A stretch of 64,000 bases of DNA from Hyposmocoma kahamanoa (GCF_003589595.1 NW_020654422.1:8481921-8545920), one strand, 5' to 3'; positions 35,186 through 45,374 are shown, numbered from the stretch's first letter. Numbers and translations are program-made. Notes: generated by a model from the sequence alone, not told the origin.

Positions 35186-36204
35186 CCATTGAATGATGTT
35201 CCTATGTAATTAGTAATTATATACTGTACTTCTGTATGTAGGGTATATGTAGGTGTATACGTATTATAAACAGTGTTTGTGTAACAAGTACTTGTGTTCA
35301 CTATTATGCTAATATGATGCGTGTACGTTAAGTGACGACCTGATCAGTCTTGTAATACGTGTCTGTATTTCATGTTCACCTGACGATGAAACTCAGCCCG
35401 CTGTGTCCTTTTAATCTCAACATTGTGTCACCCACACGTCCCGTTACGCGTTCCGCTCATGTTGCATATATATCACGTCCATTGTGATTCCAATTAAGCT
35501 TAAAATAAAACGACGCTTTTCACACATTTCATGACGAACCGTTGATCTTGTGTGCAATCAGAAATTCATATAAATTTGCATGAAATACGTGGTCATGCCA
35601 TGGCGAAGTAACGGGAAAGAATTTACATTTTTACACTCAGTAGAATTTGTCTACTTGAGTGGCCTTCCTTGGATTTCAATTTGCACATTTTACTAAGTTA
35701 CTTGTAGAAATAACTAAAAGTCAATTTTTTTATAAACCTATTTTGTCCCTCAGCTGGGCAAAGGCTTCTCCCCTCCTTTCCCTTTGCTCACGATCTTGAT
35801 CATGGTAAGTCAATTACATAATTTGAATAACGAAACTTCGGGGGTATATTGGTTTACATGTACATCAAAAAAATCAATCATTTATGTTTCAATAATGCCT
35901 ATATGTAAAAATAAATACTATATAAGTACAAAACAGAAAAGTACGTAAACAATGCTTGTTAACTCGCTGGCCGCATATTAAATGCCTGGTAGTAGAGCAC
36001 TGCGTAAAATATTACTTCCAAATTGTCTTCTTTAAGTATTATTTAAAAATGTTTTCAGTTCTAAAGAAAAGTTTCAGTGTTAAAGATTTTGTATTCTATT
36101 GAAAAAGGCCAAAGTCAGAATTATCAGGGCGGAACAAAACAAACAACCTTAGTGCCATTGAGAAAAATACACAAAATGCACAAAGCGTACTTTGTAGCTG
36201 ATGT
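35186..36204. other. no supported gene; upstream of the duplicated block
   Basis: 35300-35620 is moderately GC-rich and apparently unique (for example CACACGTCCCGTTACGCGTT), a candidate conserved noncoding stretch. Around 35750-35800 is a fragment of a common lepidopteran repeat (AGCTGGGCAAAGGCTTCTCC). Confidence 0.35.
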
Positions 36205-36264
36205 CAAGCGTCACACTAGCAAGATGGACAATAAATTAGTTACACTAATAACATGGTATATCGA

Positions 36265-36272
36265 TATATAAG
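36265..36272 (+). promoter_or_regulatory. TATA box of peptide gene 2
   Basis: TATATAAG begins 47 bases before the ATG at 36312, nearly the same spacing as gene 1. The pseudogene copy upstream of 43601 reads TATATAAT. Confidence 0.6.
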
Positions 36273-36311
36273 AATATGTTGACAAAAAGGTCAGACAGTG
36301 TTAAATAAAGA

Positions 36312-37408
36312 ATGGCTCGAGCAGATTGGAAGTTGGTTTTTGTTGCACTGGTGTTGATTGGATTTGTGGCAGCACAGAATGCTACCACTCCGAAACCAGG
36401 AGCTGCTACAACTGCTGCTCCTTCTACAGCACTGGGAGTAAGTAACTTGGCTTAATAGTAACTCATGAAATTGACTAAAATAGGTTAAGTAATTACTTAA
36501 GACTTTTTCTCCATTTAGCGAACCATTTGCCGTAGAATCATATATTATTGTGATGACTAAACTTAACCTTTACATGTTTATACTAAAGTTATTACTACAA
36601 ATTCGAGTACTTCTTTTGATAACAAGTAAGAATCAAAAAACAAACAATTCAACGTACATATCTTTACAGGTGTTCGGTGGTCTTCTGAAAGCGTGCACTG
36701 ACGTGAGTATAATATTGTTCTGTAAACTTATTTTCTATAATCGACTTCGACTGTATGTTTTTTTTTGTGCATGTTACGCAATAATTTGTGAACCGATTTT
36801 TATGATTATTTTATGTTTAAGTCCAATTTAATTCCCATTTAAATTTGAAGAAATTATTCTACCTCTGAGCGTGGCAAACTAGGCGATTTTGAAGTCGGTT
36901 ATTTTAGTACTCTGCACTTGGATTATTATTCACGCAATGCATGAAATGAAAGTTAATTTTTAGGATTTAATCATTGTTATAACACTTGGAACATAAGATT
37001 TAAACCAATGATTAAATCCCATTTTCCTTAAATTTTCTAGAAATAGTTCATCGCTTTTATATACGATGAATCACATAAACATAACTTCGTAAAAATTGGA
37101 AAATATATCTCATCGTAACGTAACGCAAATCTCAATTTACAGCATTCTTTTTCCTTATATTTTTACGATGTTACATATTAAGTTTTTGTAATCAAATGAT
37201 GGGTCGTAATTTTTGATCCGTATAGTGAGATCTAGCTTCATGATTTAATATAACAAAAACAAAATTTGACCGATAATTACAGACTCTATCTTAGAAGATA
37301 GAGATTTTACCTACCTAATTGGAATTTACCTACATGTAATATTGTATTATTTTGTGTTTTCAGGTAAAATTAGGCTTTGCAAATGCCTTTCGAGACTTGC
37401 TTGGATAA
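36312..37408 (+). CDS. small secreted peptide gene 2 (three exons)
   Basis: The family is unknown. Exons are 36312-36437, 36670-36702 and 37364-37408, with GT-AG introns in phase 0 and consensus GTAAGT and GTGAGT donors, giving 67 residues. Exon 1 has MARADWKL, a strong hydrophobic signal segment (residues 9-21, likely cleavage near AAQ) and a Thr/Ala/Pro linker (ATTPKPGAATTAAPSTALG) that could be O-glycosylated. Exon 2 is exactly 11 codons (VFGGLLKACTD) and exon 3 encodes VKLGFANAFRDLLG. The tail would be a small amphipathic helix with one Cys. It is a paralogue of the gene at 14265. A dead copy of exon 1 is at 43601-43662. It lies 1.5 kb upstream of peptide gene 3. A secreted product is the main inference; function is not known. 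Confidence 0.7.
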
Positions 37409-37470
37409 TGCAACCAATGGAATTCAAATATTTGTTAATATTATAAATTCAAAAATTGTTATGTCGTTAT

Positions 37471-37476
37471 AATAAA
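37471..37476 (+). terminator. poly(A) signal of peptide gene 2
   Basis: AATAAA lies 63 bases after the TAA, within an AT-rich 3' end. Confidence 0.6.
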
Positions 37477-37554
37477 TTTATGTGTCAAGACTAACCGATT
37501 TTTTTTAAACAATGTTGATATTTTTTCCTGTAATTCCAAAATTGCTTTTAAGGT

Positions 37555-37868
37555 TTTTTTTATATAGTATCAAGTGACGCGACGAACATGTCGTGCGCCT
37601 GATGGAAAGCTACACACCTATCCATGACAATTGCAGTGTTACTCAGAGCTTTAAATCGCCAAGATCTGAGGGGCACTGCCACTGAGCACGTCGCCCTGAG
37701 ACATGAGTTGACAAGTTCCATGTGCCTGTAATTTCACCAGCACCCTTACCCTTCAAAACCGGAACACAGTAATGCAGACATTACTGCTTGGTGGCAGTAA
37801 TAGGTAAGGTGGCAGTACTTCCCTGAACAAACTCTTTCACAAGGAGCTCTACTGCTACTAAAATCCTA
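37555..37868 (-). repeat. SINE-like family A, nearly full length
   Basis: All blocks are present from TATCAAGTGACGCGACGAAC to CACAAGGAGCTCTACTGCTA. It faces the copy at 37988-38275 in the opposite orientation about 120 bases away. Confidence 0.8.
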
Positions 37869-37987
37869 CTAGGTCTTCTGTGTACTTTGATAATGTTATT
37901 GAAAAAATAAATACAAATAACCTTTTAAAATGCCTTGTATAATTTAAACGGATAGAGTTCGTAAATTGATAGTAACCTACTAGTAAC

Positions 37988-38275
37988 GGGAGAGCCACTA
38001 GTGAATCTTCTTTCATCCAAGGCAGTACTGCCACTTACCTAGCAGTAATGTGAGCATTATTGCGATCCAGTTTTGAAGACTAAGGCCGCTGGTGAAATTA
38101 CAGACACGTAGGACTGGCCAACTTATGTCTCAGAGTCACAGGCGCACTGGCAGTGTTCCTCGTATCTTTGCGATTTAAAGCTTTGAGTGACACTACAACC
38201 ACTACGGACAGGCGTGTCGCTTAACACCAGGCGAGCGACTTGTTCGTCCAGTCATTTGGTATCAATATAATTGCA
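37988..38275 (+). repeat. SINE-like family A, nearly full length
   Basis: It runs from about ACTAGTGAATCTTC through GGTGAAATTACAGACACGTA and ATCTTTGCGATTTAAAGCTT to CTTGTTCGTCCAGTCATTTG. With the previous copy it forms a long inverted repeat. Confidence 0.8.
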
Positions 38276-38932
38276 GTTTATTCAGAGGTATAAAGTACGT
38301 GAATGGAAGTAGAATCTACCAAAGTGGAACAGAGAAGAGTAGTTTTTAAGTAAGTAGTAGTATTTCTTGCATTATTTTCACTAAATATCAAAGGATGTGT
38401 CAAAATAAATGAATATAATTGGTTGGTGAAACTCAGCCCTAAATAAGCTACCTTTTGGTAAATATGGTAGAACATAGTACCAAGTATAATAGCAGACATT
38501 CATTAACGAATAAGCGATCTCAGTGAGAACTTAATTACCCCTATTTCTTGGTACGTAGATATAAATACACATGAACATATCTTATGAAATCCTATATACA
38601 TGTAGATACCCAATTTTGTCCGCAATTAATTCAAATAAAACCCTCTGGAACCCTTAACATTTTTGTAAGCAAGGGCGACCTTCTGTTTAGTTATAGAGCA
38701 TGAAAGGGTATTGCTTTTCAACTGACGGTATATAAAGAATACATGATTTAGTAAACACCGCAGTAACAGCTCCACATCATTACAGATGATTTGTAGAGAA
38801 CGCTGTGGTATTTTAATAGATAATACACTGTTTGTCAGATCAAAGTTTTAGTGCCTCGATCGTACAATACTATTCATACATCAGTCATCATATATCAGTT
38901 TAACTATTCTTTGAATAAAAATATTTATCACA
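38276..38932. other. upstream region of peptide gene 3
   Basis: A TATATAAAG word lies at 38729-38737, 204 bases before the ATG, which would give a longer leader than genes 1 and 2. An initiator-like ATCAGTT lies at about 38895. No gene is seen. Confidence 0.4.
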
Positions 38933-40330
38933 ATGGCACATGTACACTGTGTATTCTCGGTAACGATGGCTCTCTTAGTTGTGGTGATATGTCAGGCTAA
39001 CAAATCAAGCCCAGTCCCGGCTTCAGGAGGCGGCGGTACCGGTTCTCATAGCAAGGCTCCACCTAAAGAAGCTAGTAAACCAGGCGTAAGTAATTCCATA
39101 CTTATCCTTGCCAAAAACGCTATTAAATAAGAAGTAAAGCAACCTTAAGAGCACACGTGACATATGGCCAGGCGCACTGAAGGATCACCTGCAGCCATGT
39201 CCTTTTATGTCCTTCAATTTGTTGTTGGCATCAGCGATGTAGCGTGGGGGGTGCAAAGGGGGCTATGGCCCCGGGCAGCACATCAGTGGGGGCGGCGACG
39301 AGTGCGTTCCAGCCCCAACTAGTCACAATTATATTTTTTTTACTTAAAATTAGAAAATAAATTCCATTAATTGAGAAAACGATATCTTTAACAATAAAAA
39401 GGTGACGACGGCAGGCGAACATAAAAATACAATCGAGTCGAGCCTGCCCGAATGAACTACTTTTGTAATCGTGAAAATAGAGGGGCAGTAAATTTAAGGT
39501 TGGCCCCGGGTGGAAAAAATCGACGCTTCCATAGATGCCACTGGTTGGCATCTATGGAAATCCATCAAATTTCGTCCAATCTTTATATAAGACTAGAGTT
39601 TGAATAATGCTGGCTTCAGCTATAATTTTATTATTGGTCTCTTTAAAACACACCTATGCTTTGCAATCGTGTCCAGAGGTTTATGATGCATTTTGCCTGC
39701 CTGCCTGCATGCCTTTGATATGGAAAGCGTATGTAACTTGCCTACTCGTACATAAGTACATTATGTATTTTCACAATATATTTCATTGTTTTGACACTGT
39801 TAATTCTTTTTTTTTAATTTTTTTTATATGATTATATTATTCAATCTTCAGGCCCTGACAAGTTTTGCGAAGATGCTTATAGATATACCTTTGGGCGTTG
39901 TGGAAGCCCTTAAAGACGTGAGTATAAGAAAATACAAAGTAGTAAGGTTTTCTCGAAGGGTTGAACGAGGGTCATTGTATTCCGAATAGAGTTTGGATAT
40001 TTTGATAACAACCTGTATGGTACGGGTAAGATGCGCGAATCACATAATCTCGTATCATCACATGATACTTTCAAATATTATGAATGTGTCCACACTCCAC
40101 AAATGTGGAGTCAGGGGAAACCCTACACAAATATGTTACTAACGTTTTTAAATAGTTATAAAACCCGTTGCAAAAAAAATTAACAACTTCGTAGTGATCT
40201 CGTACGATGACTCTTTAATTTCTATTTTCTAACTATTGACGTTCTAATTGACAAGCATATCTTTTATTTTCAGGGCGCGGAAGGTATTGAAAGCGTTATA
40301 GTTGGATTCATGAAAAGTATATTTAAATAA
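38933..40330 (+). CDS. small secreted peptide gene 3 (three exons)
   Basis: The family is unknown. Exons are 38933-39085, 39852-39917 and 40274-40330, all phase 0 with GT-AG borders, giving 91 residues. Exon 1 encodes a signal-like segment (hydrophobic residues 7-20, likely cleavage near CQA) and a Ser/Gly/Pro/Lys linker with GGGGTGS. Exon 2 is 66 bases, twice the 33 bases of genes 1 and 2, and reads as two 11-residue helical units, ALTSFAKMLID and IPLGVVEALKD. Exon 3 encodes GAEGIESVIVGFMKSIFK. The mature tail looks like a basic-ended amphipathic helix, which would suit a membrane-active or self-associating peptide (inference). A decayed exon 3 copy lies at about 44419-44455. Exon structure is strongly supported; function is not. 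Confidence 0.65.
39200..39560. mobile_element. old transposon-like insert ending in a perfect hairpin
   Basis: It lies inside intron 1 of peptide gene 3. It has GGGGGGTGCAAAGGGGGCTA and ATGGCCCCGGGCAGCA, G-rich words of the type seen in dispersed elements, and ends in a 14-bp perfect stem (TTCCATAGATGCCA, loop CTGGT, TGGCATCTATGGAA at 39527-39559). The class is unknown. Confidence 0.45.
39584..39591 (+). promoter_or_regulatory. TATATAAG box before an alternative first exon
   Basis: It is the same octamer as at genes 1 and 2, but only 23 bases from the ATG at 39607, which is tight for a normal start site. Confidence 0.3.
39607..39732 (+). CDS. possible alternative first exon or separate small secreted peptide
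   Basis: The ATG opens MLASAIILLLVSLKHTYA, a good signal-peptide shape, followed by a Cys-containing stretch (LQSCPEVYDAFCLPACMPLI). A GTAACT donor after codon 42 keeps phase 0 and would join the 66-base exon at 39852 and then 40274, giving an 82-residue peptide with the same helix tail as gene 3 but a Cys-rich front. The closer GTATGT donor would break the frame. It lies in intron 1 of gene 3 downstream of a TATATAAG box. It may be an alternative promoter, a relic or chance. Confidence 0.3.
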
Positions 40331-40504
40331 TTTTTTTCTTACACGACCAGAAAATGTTATATAGGAATATATGTGTTTTTCTCATACCGCAACAAAAAAA
40401 CCGTAGGATTACAAAAGATTAAAGAATGGACCGTGTGAAATTAATTGTCTAACCTCGCAAGAGATTGTTTCTTTGCCTTTGTCTGTCGTTTTGTTAAGCA
40501 CTCC

Positions 40505-40756
40505 TTAAGCCGGGTACTCAATAGCGAGCTGTAACTGCAACGTGACAGGTACAGTAACGAGATTCTAGTGTGTACGCTTGAAACAGTTTTCAATCGGACG
40601 GCTCACTGCAAACCGCACGCGTTCCGCTCGCGGCAAGCTCGCGAACCACGTACACACCATGATTTTTAGTAACATAACATGCAACGGTTACGGTTACAGC
40701 TCACTGGTGAGTTCTCGGCTTTATGGTTACAGTTCGCTAGTGAGTACTCGGCTTTA
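40505..40756. mobile_element. MITE with 30-base terminal inverted repeats
   Basis: The start TTAAGCCGGGTACTCAATAG matches the reverse complement of the end, TAAAGCCGAGTACTCACTAG, and continues to CTGTAAC. Inside the right end a second unit of the same repeat (GTTACAGCTCACTGGTGAGT) stands in tandem. The corresponding place in duplication copy 2 (about 47620) lacks the element. GC content is higher than the flanks. Confidence 0.75.
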
Positions 40757-42000
40757 TATATCTAAATTATAATCGACATAAGTCTGATTTGTTACACTTA
40801 AGATTTAAATTCAATTTTATGCAACTTTCTATAAGCACAGCAAAAAAATTACGTCCAAAATGCTGTTACAAACATGATCTTCAGGTTATAATCACAGCGT
40901 GAACTTCAAAGAACAACTTTTATTAAGAATAATACGAAAATAAAGAGGAATTTAACAAAATGTTACTCATTTCCCTCACCCTCCTTATTGTGTTTACCTG
41001 ACCATCATGTCCTAACATCTTTGTTAATTGATGAAATAAAAAACATTAAATTTTAATATCACATTTATTACCTTTATATGGCCGCTAGGTATATTATAGT
41101 GATTGATAGCGTGTCTCAAACGAAGTAATTAGATAAAGCACTATACAGTACATCATTACTTAAAATACTTAATACCCGTGTACAGAATCTCGTATGTGTT
41201 AATAAAATATATCATTCAAGACTCCCTGTATAACTCATGTCTTCATTGCATTCTTATTGAAAATAATGATATCAATCCATACATTTGTATTATCGTTCAT
41301 GTTGTAAACTGACTAGTGCGTTGTAAATACAATAAAAACAAAAACTAAACAATAAGTTATGAACGCTAAAACAAACATTTATTTTGATTAATTAAAGGAT
41401 AGTTTTTGGTGGAAGCAAAAGTAACTTGATTCAAGTCAGAACTAAGAGATCCTACAAGTGTACATTAATATTTACAACGCGACTATTCGCAAATAGACAT
41501 ACAAAAATTACACCGTGAGTGAATAAGGTAGAAATATACCCTCAATTTCTTTTCATGTAATATGCTTTTAACATAAAACCAAATTTTCTCATAAATATTT
41601 TCTCATTATGTACTAGAGATAAGTATGAAGTGTGGATTAATAATATAATATATAATAATAACGCACGTACTCAACAAAGCCCCACACCAGGGAAACCCTA
41701 CCTGGGTGTCATTGATACACACGCAGACGATCGCAAATTACACTCAAACTCACGAGAGAAATAAATGTAGGCCATACAAATATTTCTTCTGGGCCGAGAA
41801 TCGAACCTGGGACCTCTGCATCCGGCATGGTAACCGTTCGGCCACGAAACCGAGGCAGTTCGATTCTTACATTGACATCAAATTGACTTGATCGTTAATG
41901 TTACATATCAATTACACATCGGCGTCCTCTTAGTAATTCAAGATATAATAAAATCTAACAGATTACTAAATTTAAAGTTACTATTAATATGATAAGACAT
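40757..42000. other. duplicated 3' flank, counterpart of the Pvr 3' untranslated region
   Basis: This aligns with 47625-49209. A block around 41040-41095 with TTATTACCTTTATATGGCCG is nearly unchanged between the copies. No gene here. Confidence 0.5.
41645..41865 (-). repeat. tRNA-derived SINE (family B)
   Basis: On the minus strand it has TGGCCGAACGGTTACCATGC (A-box-like) and AGGTTCGATTCTCGGCCCAG (B-box-like), then the body and a TTATTATTATATA tail. It is absent from the matching place in duplication copy 2. Confidence 0.8.
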
Positions 42001-42430
42001 TCATTTGACTAGATCTTTCAGTATGTACGTTGTGAACATTAACGTAAGCATTTGAAAAATTCTAAGGTTTCTTCTCGTCTTCTGTTAAGATATGGTGATA
42101 TAAGTTCAATTCGTCACTGTTGCACTGGGTTGTAGTAGAAATATTTCTACCGTTATTTGTTCTGTTTCATTTCAAATACTTCGTCAGATTCTTCCTCTAT
42201 ACGCGGACACATGTTCATGTAAGGCGAGCTGCTGCCCTCGTGATCGGATTCCGATCCACTTCTCGGCAGATTGTTCAAAGTCAACATAGGTGTAGACTCT
42301 GATCCGTAACTATTCGCCTCAGAAGCTCTCGGGGACAATTTTCGAGCGTCGAAATCGAATTTGGTACCTTGAACGCGTGGGTTGAATACGCTTTGTTTCA
42401 CTGGGCTCATTGGTAAGTAACCCTCGTCGT
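42001..42430 (-). pseudogene. dead duplicate of the last Pvr exon
   Basis: From 42430 the minus strand repeats the start of the real last exon at 49622, with its own acceptor, and stays nearly identical for about 270 bases, including EGYLPMSP and [13 protein letters not shown]. After FEMKQN the sequence turns into a stop (AAATAA at about 42150) and the remaining tail is scrambled by indels. The exon cannot encode the true C-terminus. It lies 7.2 kb downstream of the working exon. Use as an alternative terminal exon cannot be excluded, since the acceptor is intact. Confidence 0.75.
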
Positions 42431-42662
42431 CTGAAACATACAAGACGCAACAGCATTAGTTACATAAAAAGTATTAGACGAGTGGACAGCCGTGCAATAT
42501 TAATTTTCTAAACTCGAAAACACCTAGTCACAGTATTAGTCACACATTTGTCAATTCTTTAAAATGTTATTGTTGTTAGTAACATTGAACACCACACAAA
42601 AGAACACCTAGCCATACCTATATAGTGCGCGGACATTTCCATGTCGCCTGATAAACAAAACA

Positions 42663-43078
42663 TTACAACATTCACTTCGCGTAATTTAGTCTTAGTTTTA
42701 AATTATATATAGTATGTAAGCTCTTCTTGTACTTTTATACCTTATCTATCTAAACAAATAAAGTAGCAGAACATGACGCCATAATGAATATCACATTCTT
42801 GAAGCTCTTAAATTAATTGAAATAAAAAATCCTGCTCATTTTGATGGTCCATCCGTCGAAGTAATAATTATTCTGTTGTAGATTATATTGCGCCTTACAT
42901 AGCATGGGTTTTGAGGTAATGGTCCTCCTGACCCGAAGAAACAAAGCAAAGTTGGTCGTCTTTTTAGATCTAGTAGTTATTGAGACCTTACCTATTTCAG
43001 ACTTACTTCAATACTACCTACTCTCAGTAATATACATATTTTTATAATTATTCTTATCAGGGTGTCTATTCTCGTTCT
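42663..43078. other. spacer between duplication copies
   Basis: No gene or clear repeat. Confidence 0.35.
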
Positions 43079-43490
43079 CCGTCAGACGTTTGTCCGAAAC
43101 AATTACTATCAAATAAACAATACTAGTCCATTTTAAAGGACGCATGATACAAACGAAGCTTCCTACTCGTATTTGACACTGTCTTTTGTTTTGGTTGAGT
43201 ATTACTTATTTGACAATAATTGTTTCGGACGGACGTCGGTCGAGCAGCAGGCTGCGATCCGATCGGGTAGTCCATCCGAGTCTCGAAATCAAACGGGTTT
43301 TCGAGCAAGAAGATGAACCTGCAGCTTCATTTTGATTGCCTGACCCGATCGGAAACGTCTTTTCCGAGTCGAGTAGTTGATTTAACTCACAAATTAGAAA
43401 GATTTAGTATAGATATAGTAGGAATCAGGTTCATCTTCTCGCTCAGAAACCCATCTGATTTCGAGACTACCCGATCGCTGATCCCTACTA
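43079..43490. mobile_element. composite element with two inverted-repeat pairs
   Basis: CGTTTGTCCGAAACAATTAC at 43085 is inverted at 43203-43236 (ATTGTTTCGGACGGACG). GATCGGGTAGTC...GAAGATGAACCTG at 43260-43322 is inverted at 43428-43488 (CAGGTTCATCTTCTCG...CTACCCGATCGC). There is no coding capacity. These look like two MITE-type hairpin units side by side. Confidence 0.6.
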
Positions 43491-43600
43491 TATATTTCTA
43501 ATTTATCGAGCGTGACATTGACAAGATGGACAATAAATTAGTTACACTAATAACACGATATATAATAATATTTCGACATAAACGTCAACCAGTGTTAAGA

Positions 43601-43662
43601 ATGACTTGAATAGATTGGTAGTTGGTTTTGTAGCAATACAGAATGATAGTGCACCAATGGGC
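43601..43662 (+). pseudogene. dead copy of peptide gene 2, exon 1
   Basis: The leader (GACAAGATGGACAATAAATT, then AGTGTTAAGA) and the start ATG align with 36312. Codon 3 is TGA, a further TAG follows, and about 64 bases of the signal and linker are deleted. The GTAAGTAACT donor is conserved. Exons 2 and 3 are missing. Confidence 0.75.
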
Positions 43663-43994
43663 GTAAGTAACTGGCTTAATAGTGATTAATAATAATAAAC
43701 CATAATGTCTATAATATTTGTTAGTAGGTACAGAAATTATTCCTAGGTATTAAGATGTGAGCACAACGTACCGAGACAGTGAGAGGACAACTGGCAACGC
43801 ATTGGCAGCCTGTGTGCAAGCGCATGCACCGGGCGCCCCGGCATTAGAGACTCCTATATACGTTCTACGTTCATATGGCGTAGAAATCGTCTACATGTTT
43901 CTCAGCAAACACGGCTGACACGCTACAGAGAGGGAGATAACGTTTGTGTTGTAACATACGTATAGGACAAATATGTTACCAACGTTTTAAAACC

Positions 43995-44297
43995 TTTTTT
44001 ATATAATATTAAATGATGGGACGAACAAGTAGTGCCCTGATACGCGCCTGTCCATAACAGTTACAGTGCCACTCAGAGCTTTAAATCGCAAAGATCTGAG
44101 GGGCACTGCCACTGCGTCTGTCACCTTGAGAGATAAGTTGATAAATCCCATGTGGCTGTAATTTCACCAACACCCTTACTAGTCAAAACCGGAACACAGT
44201 AATGCTGATATTACTGCTTGGCAGCAGAAATAAGTAAGGTGGCAGTACCTACTACCCTGGATGAACTCTTTCACAAGTAGCTCTACTGCTACTAATG
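43995..44297 (-). repeat. SINE-like family A, nearly full length
   Basis: It runs from AATGATGGGACGAACAAGTA through the AGAGCTTTAAATCGCAAAGA core to CACAAGTAGCTCTACTGCTA. It is inserted in the sequence equivalent to 40150 of copy 1. Confidence 0.8.
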
Positions 44298-44404
44298 TAA
44301 AATGTGCCTGTTATAAAAAAATTGAATAACTTTATCTAATGTTGTCTCGTACGATGACTCTTTGTTTTCTGTCTTATTCTACATATTATGGTTGTTATTG
44401 ATAA

Positions 44405-44460
44405 GAGTACCTTGTACTAGGGCACACATTTAGAGCATTATAGTTGGAATTGGCTTTTTT
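44405..44460 (+). pseudogene. dead copy of peptide gene 3, exon 3
   Basis: GAGCATTATAGTTGGAATTG aligns with AAGCGTTATAGTTGGATTCA of exon 3, with TAG in place of the CAG acceptor. The upstream CTCGTACGATGACTCTTTG is also shared with the intron. Confidence 0.6.
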
Positions 44461-44499
44461 TTCTACGCTAACAGAAAATTAAAGAGGGTGTTCACATTC

Positions 44500-45374
44500 A
44501 CGTGACATGGATAACCTTCACAAAAACAATCTTATTTCAATGCAAGCATAAAGTAAGCTTATTGTAATATTACTCATTTTCGTACCATGACAAACCTATC
44601 ACGTAACCTACCAAGTAATGTATTATTGCTAAAGTGACTGAAAGAACAAACGATTTACCATAATGTCTATTCCTTACTAAAAGTAGGAAAGAAATAACGC
44701 TATATGAACTGTATAATGCCATCTCTTTTTTTTGATGTTCCGAATCGTGTTATCGTAATATAATGTTAAAGTAGGTACTTAATATTATTTACATTCAGAG
44801 AATTTTAACTGCCAAAACAAGAAAAATATGTAGTAATGAAATCTATTAAAATTACGTCGTTTACAATTATTATTCCCCTTTTTCATGGAAATAAATAAAT
44901 AAAACAAGCTGAGTCTTAATTGTCACGTTGTGAATTCGTAACTATAGTCTACTATCAAGGAGCATATAGGTGGGGCTGTCATAATTTTACGAAATAAACA
45001 TCGCGTATTTTTATTTTACGAGAAATTATTTCCTATGTGCTAATAAATAAAAAATAAACAAAATATTGAAGAGAAATATGTAAATAAATAAGTTCAACTT
45101 AACTTTTAATCATTACAAATCGATATAAAGACAATAAAACTGAAAATAATATTGTTTTCATTGCATTCGTGTAACTATTTTAAGATTGCTAAATTTGACA
45201 TAAGAGCAATATTACTTTACTGTCAAAGTCGCGTCCATAGTACGAACTGAGTGAATGAATAGTCACAAAGCTGCCAATAAAATATCATAGTTATAACATT
45301 GCAAATAAGCTTACTTTAAGCGCGTTATGGTACGAAAAGTCAATGTAAGGTTGAAGTAATATTGTTTTAAGAGG
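44500..45374. other. no supported feature
   Basis: AT-rich DNA within duplication copy 2. No exon or identified repeat. Confidence 0.35.

Larger units (their letters stand above)
36205..42662 (+). repeat. segmental duplication, copy 1
   Basis: Blocks of this region recur in the same order and orientation at 43513-49878: 36205-36470 with 43513-43690, 40125-40430 with 43965-44480 and 47538 onward, 40760-41640 with 47625-48480, and 41865-42662 with 49040-49878. Copy 1 contains intact peptide genes 2 and 3 and a dead duplicate of the last Pvr exon. Post-duplication insertions here include the MITE at 40505-40756 and the SINE at 41645-41865. Confidence 0.8.

Noticed and set aside
35750..35812. 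Exon-like segment with CCTCAG acceptor and GTAAGT donor
   Set aside because: The sequence matches a common lepidopteran repeat and has no partner exons in phase.
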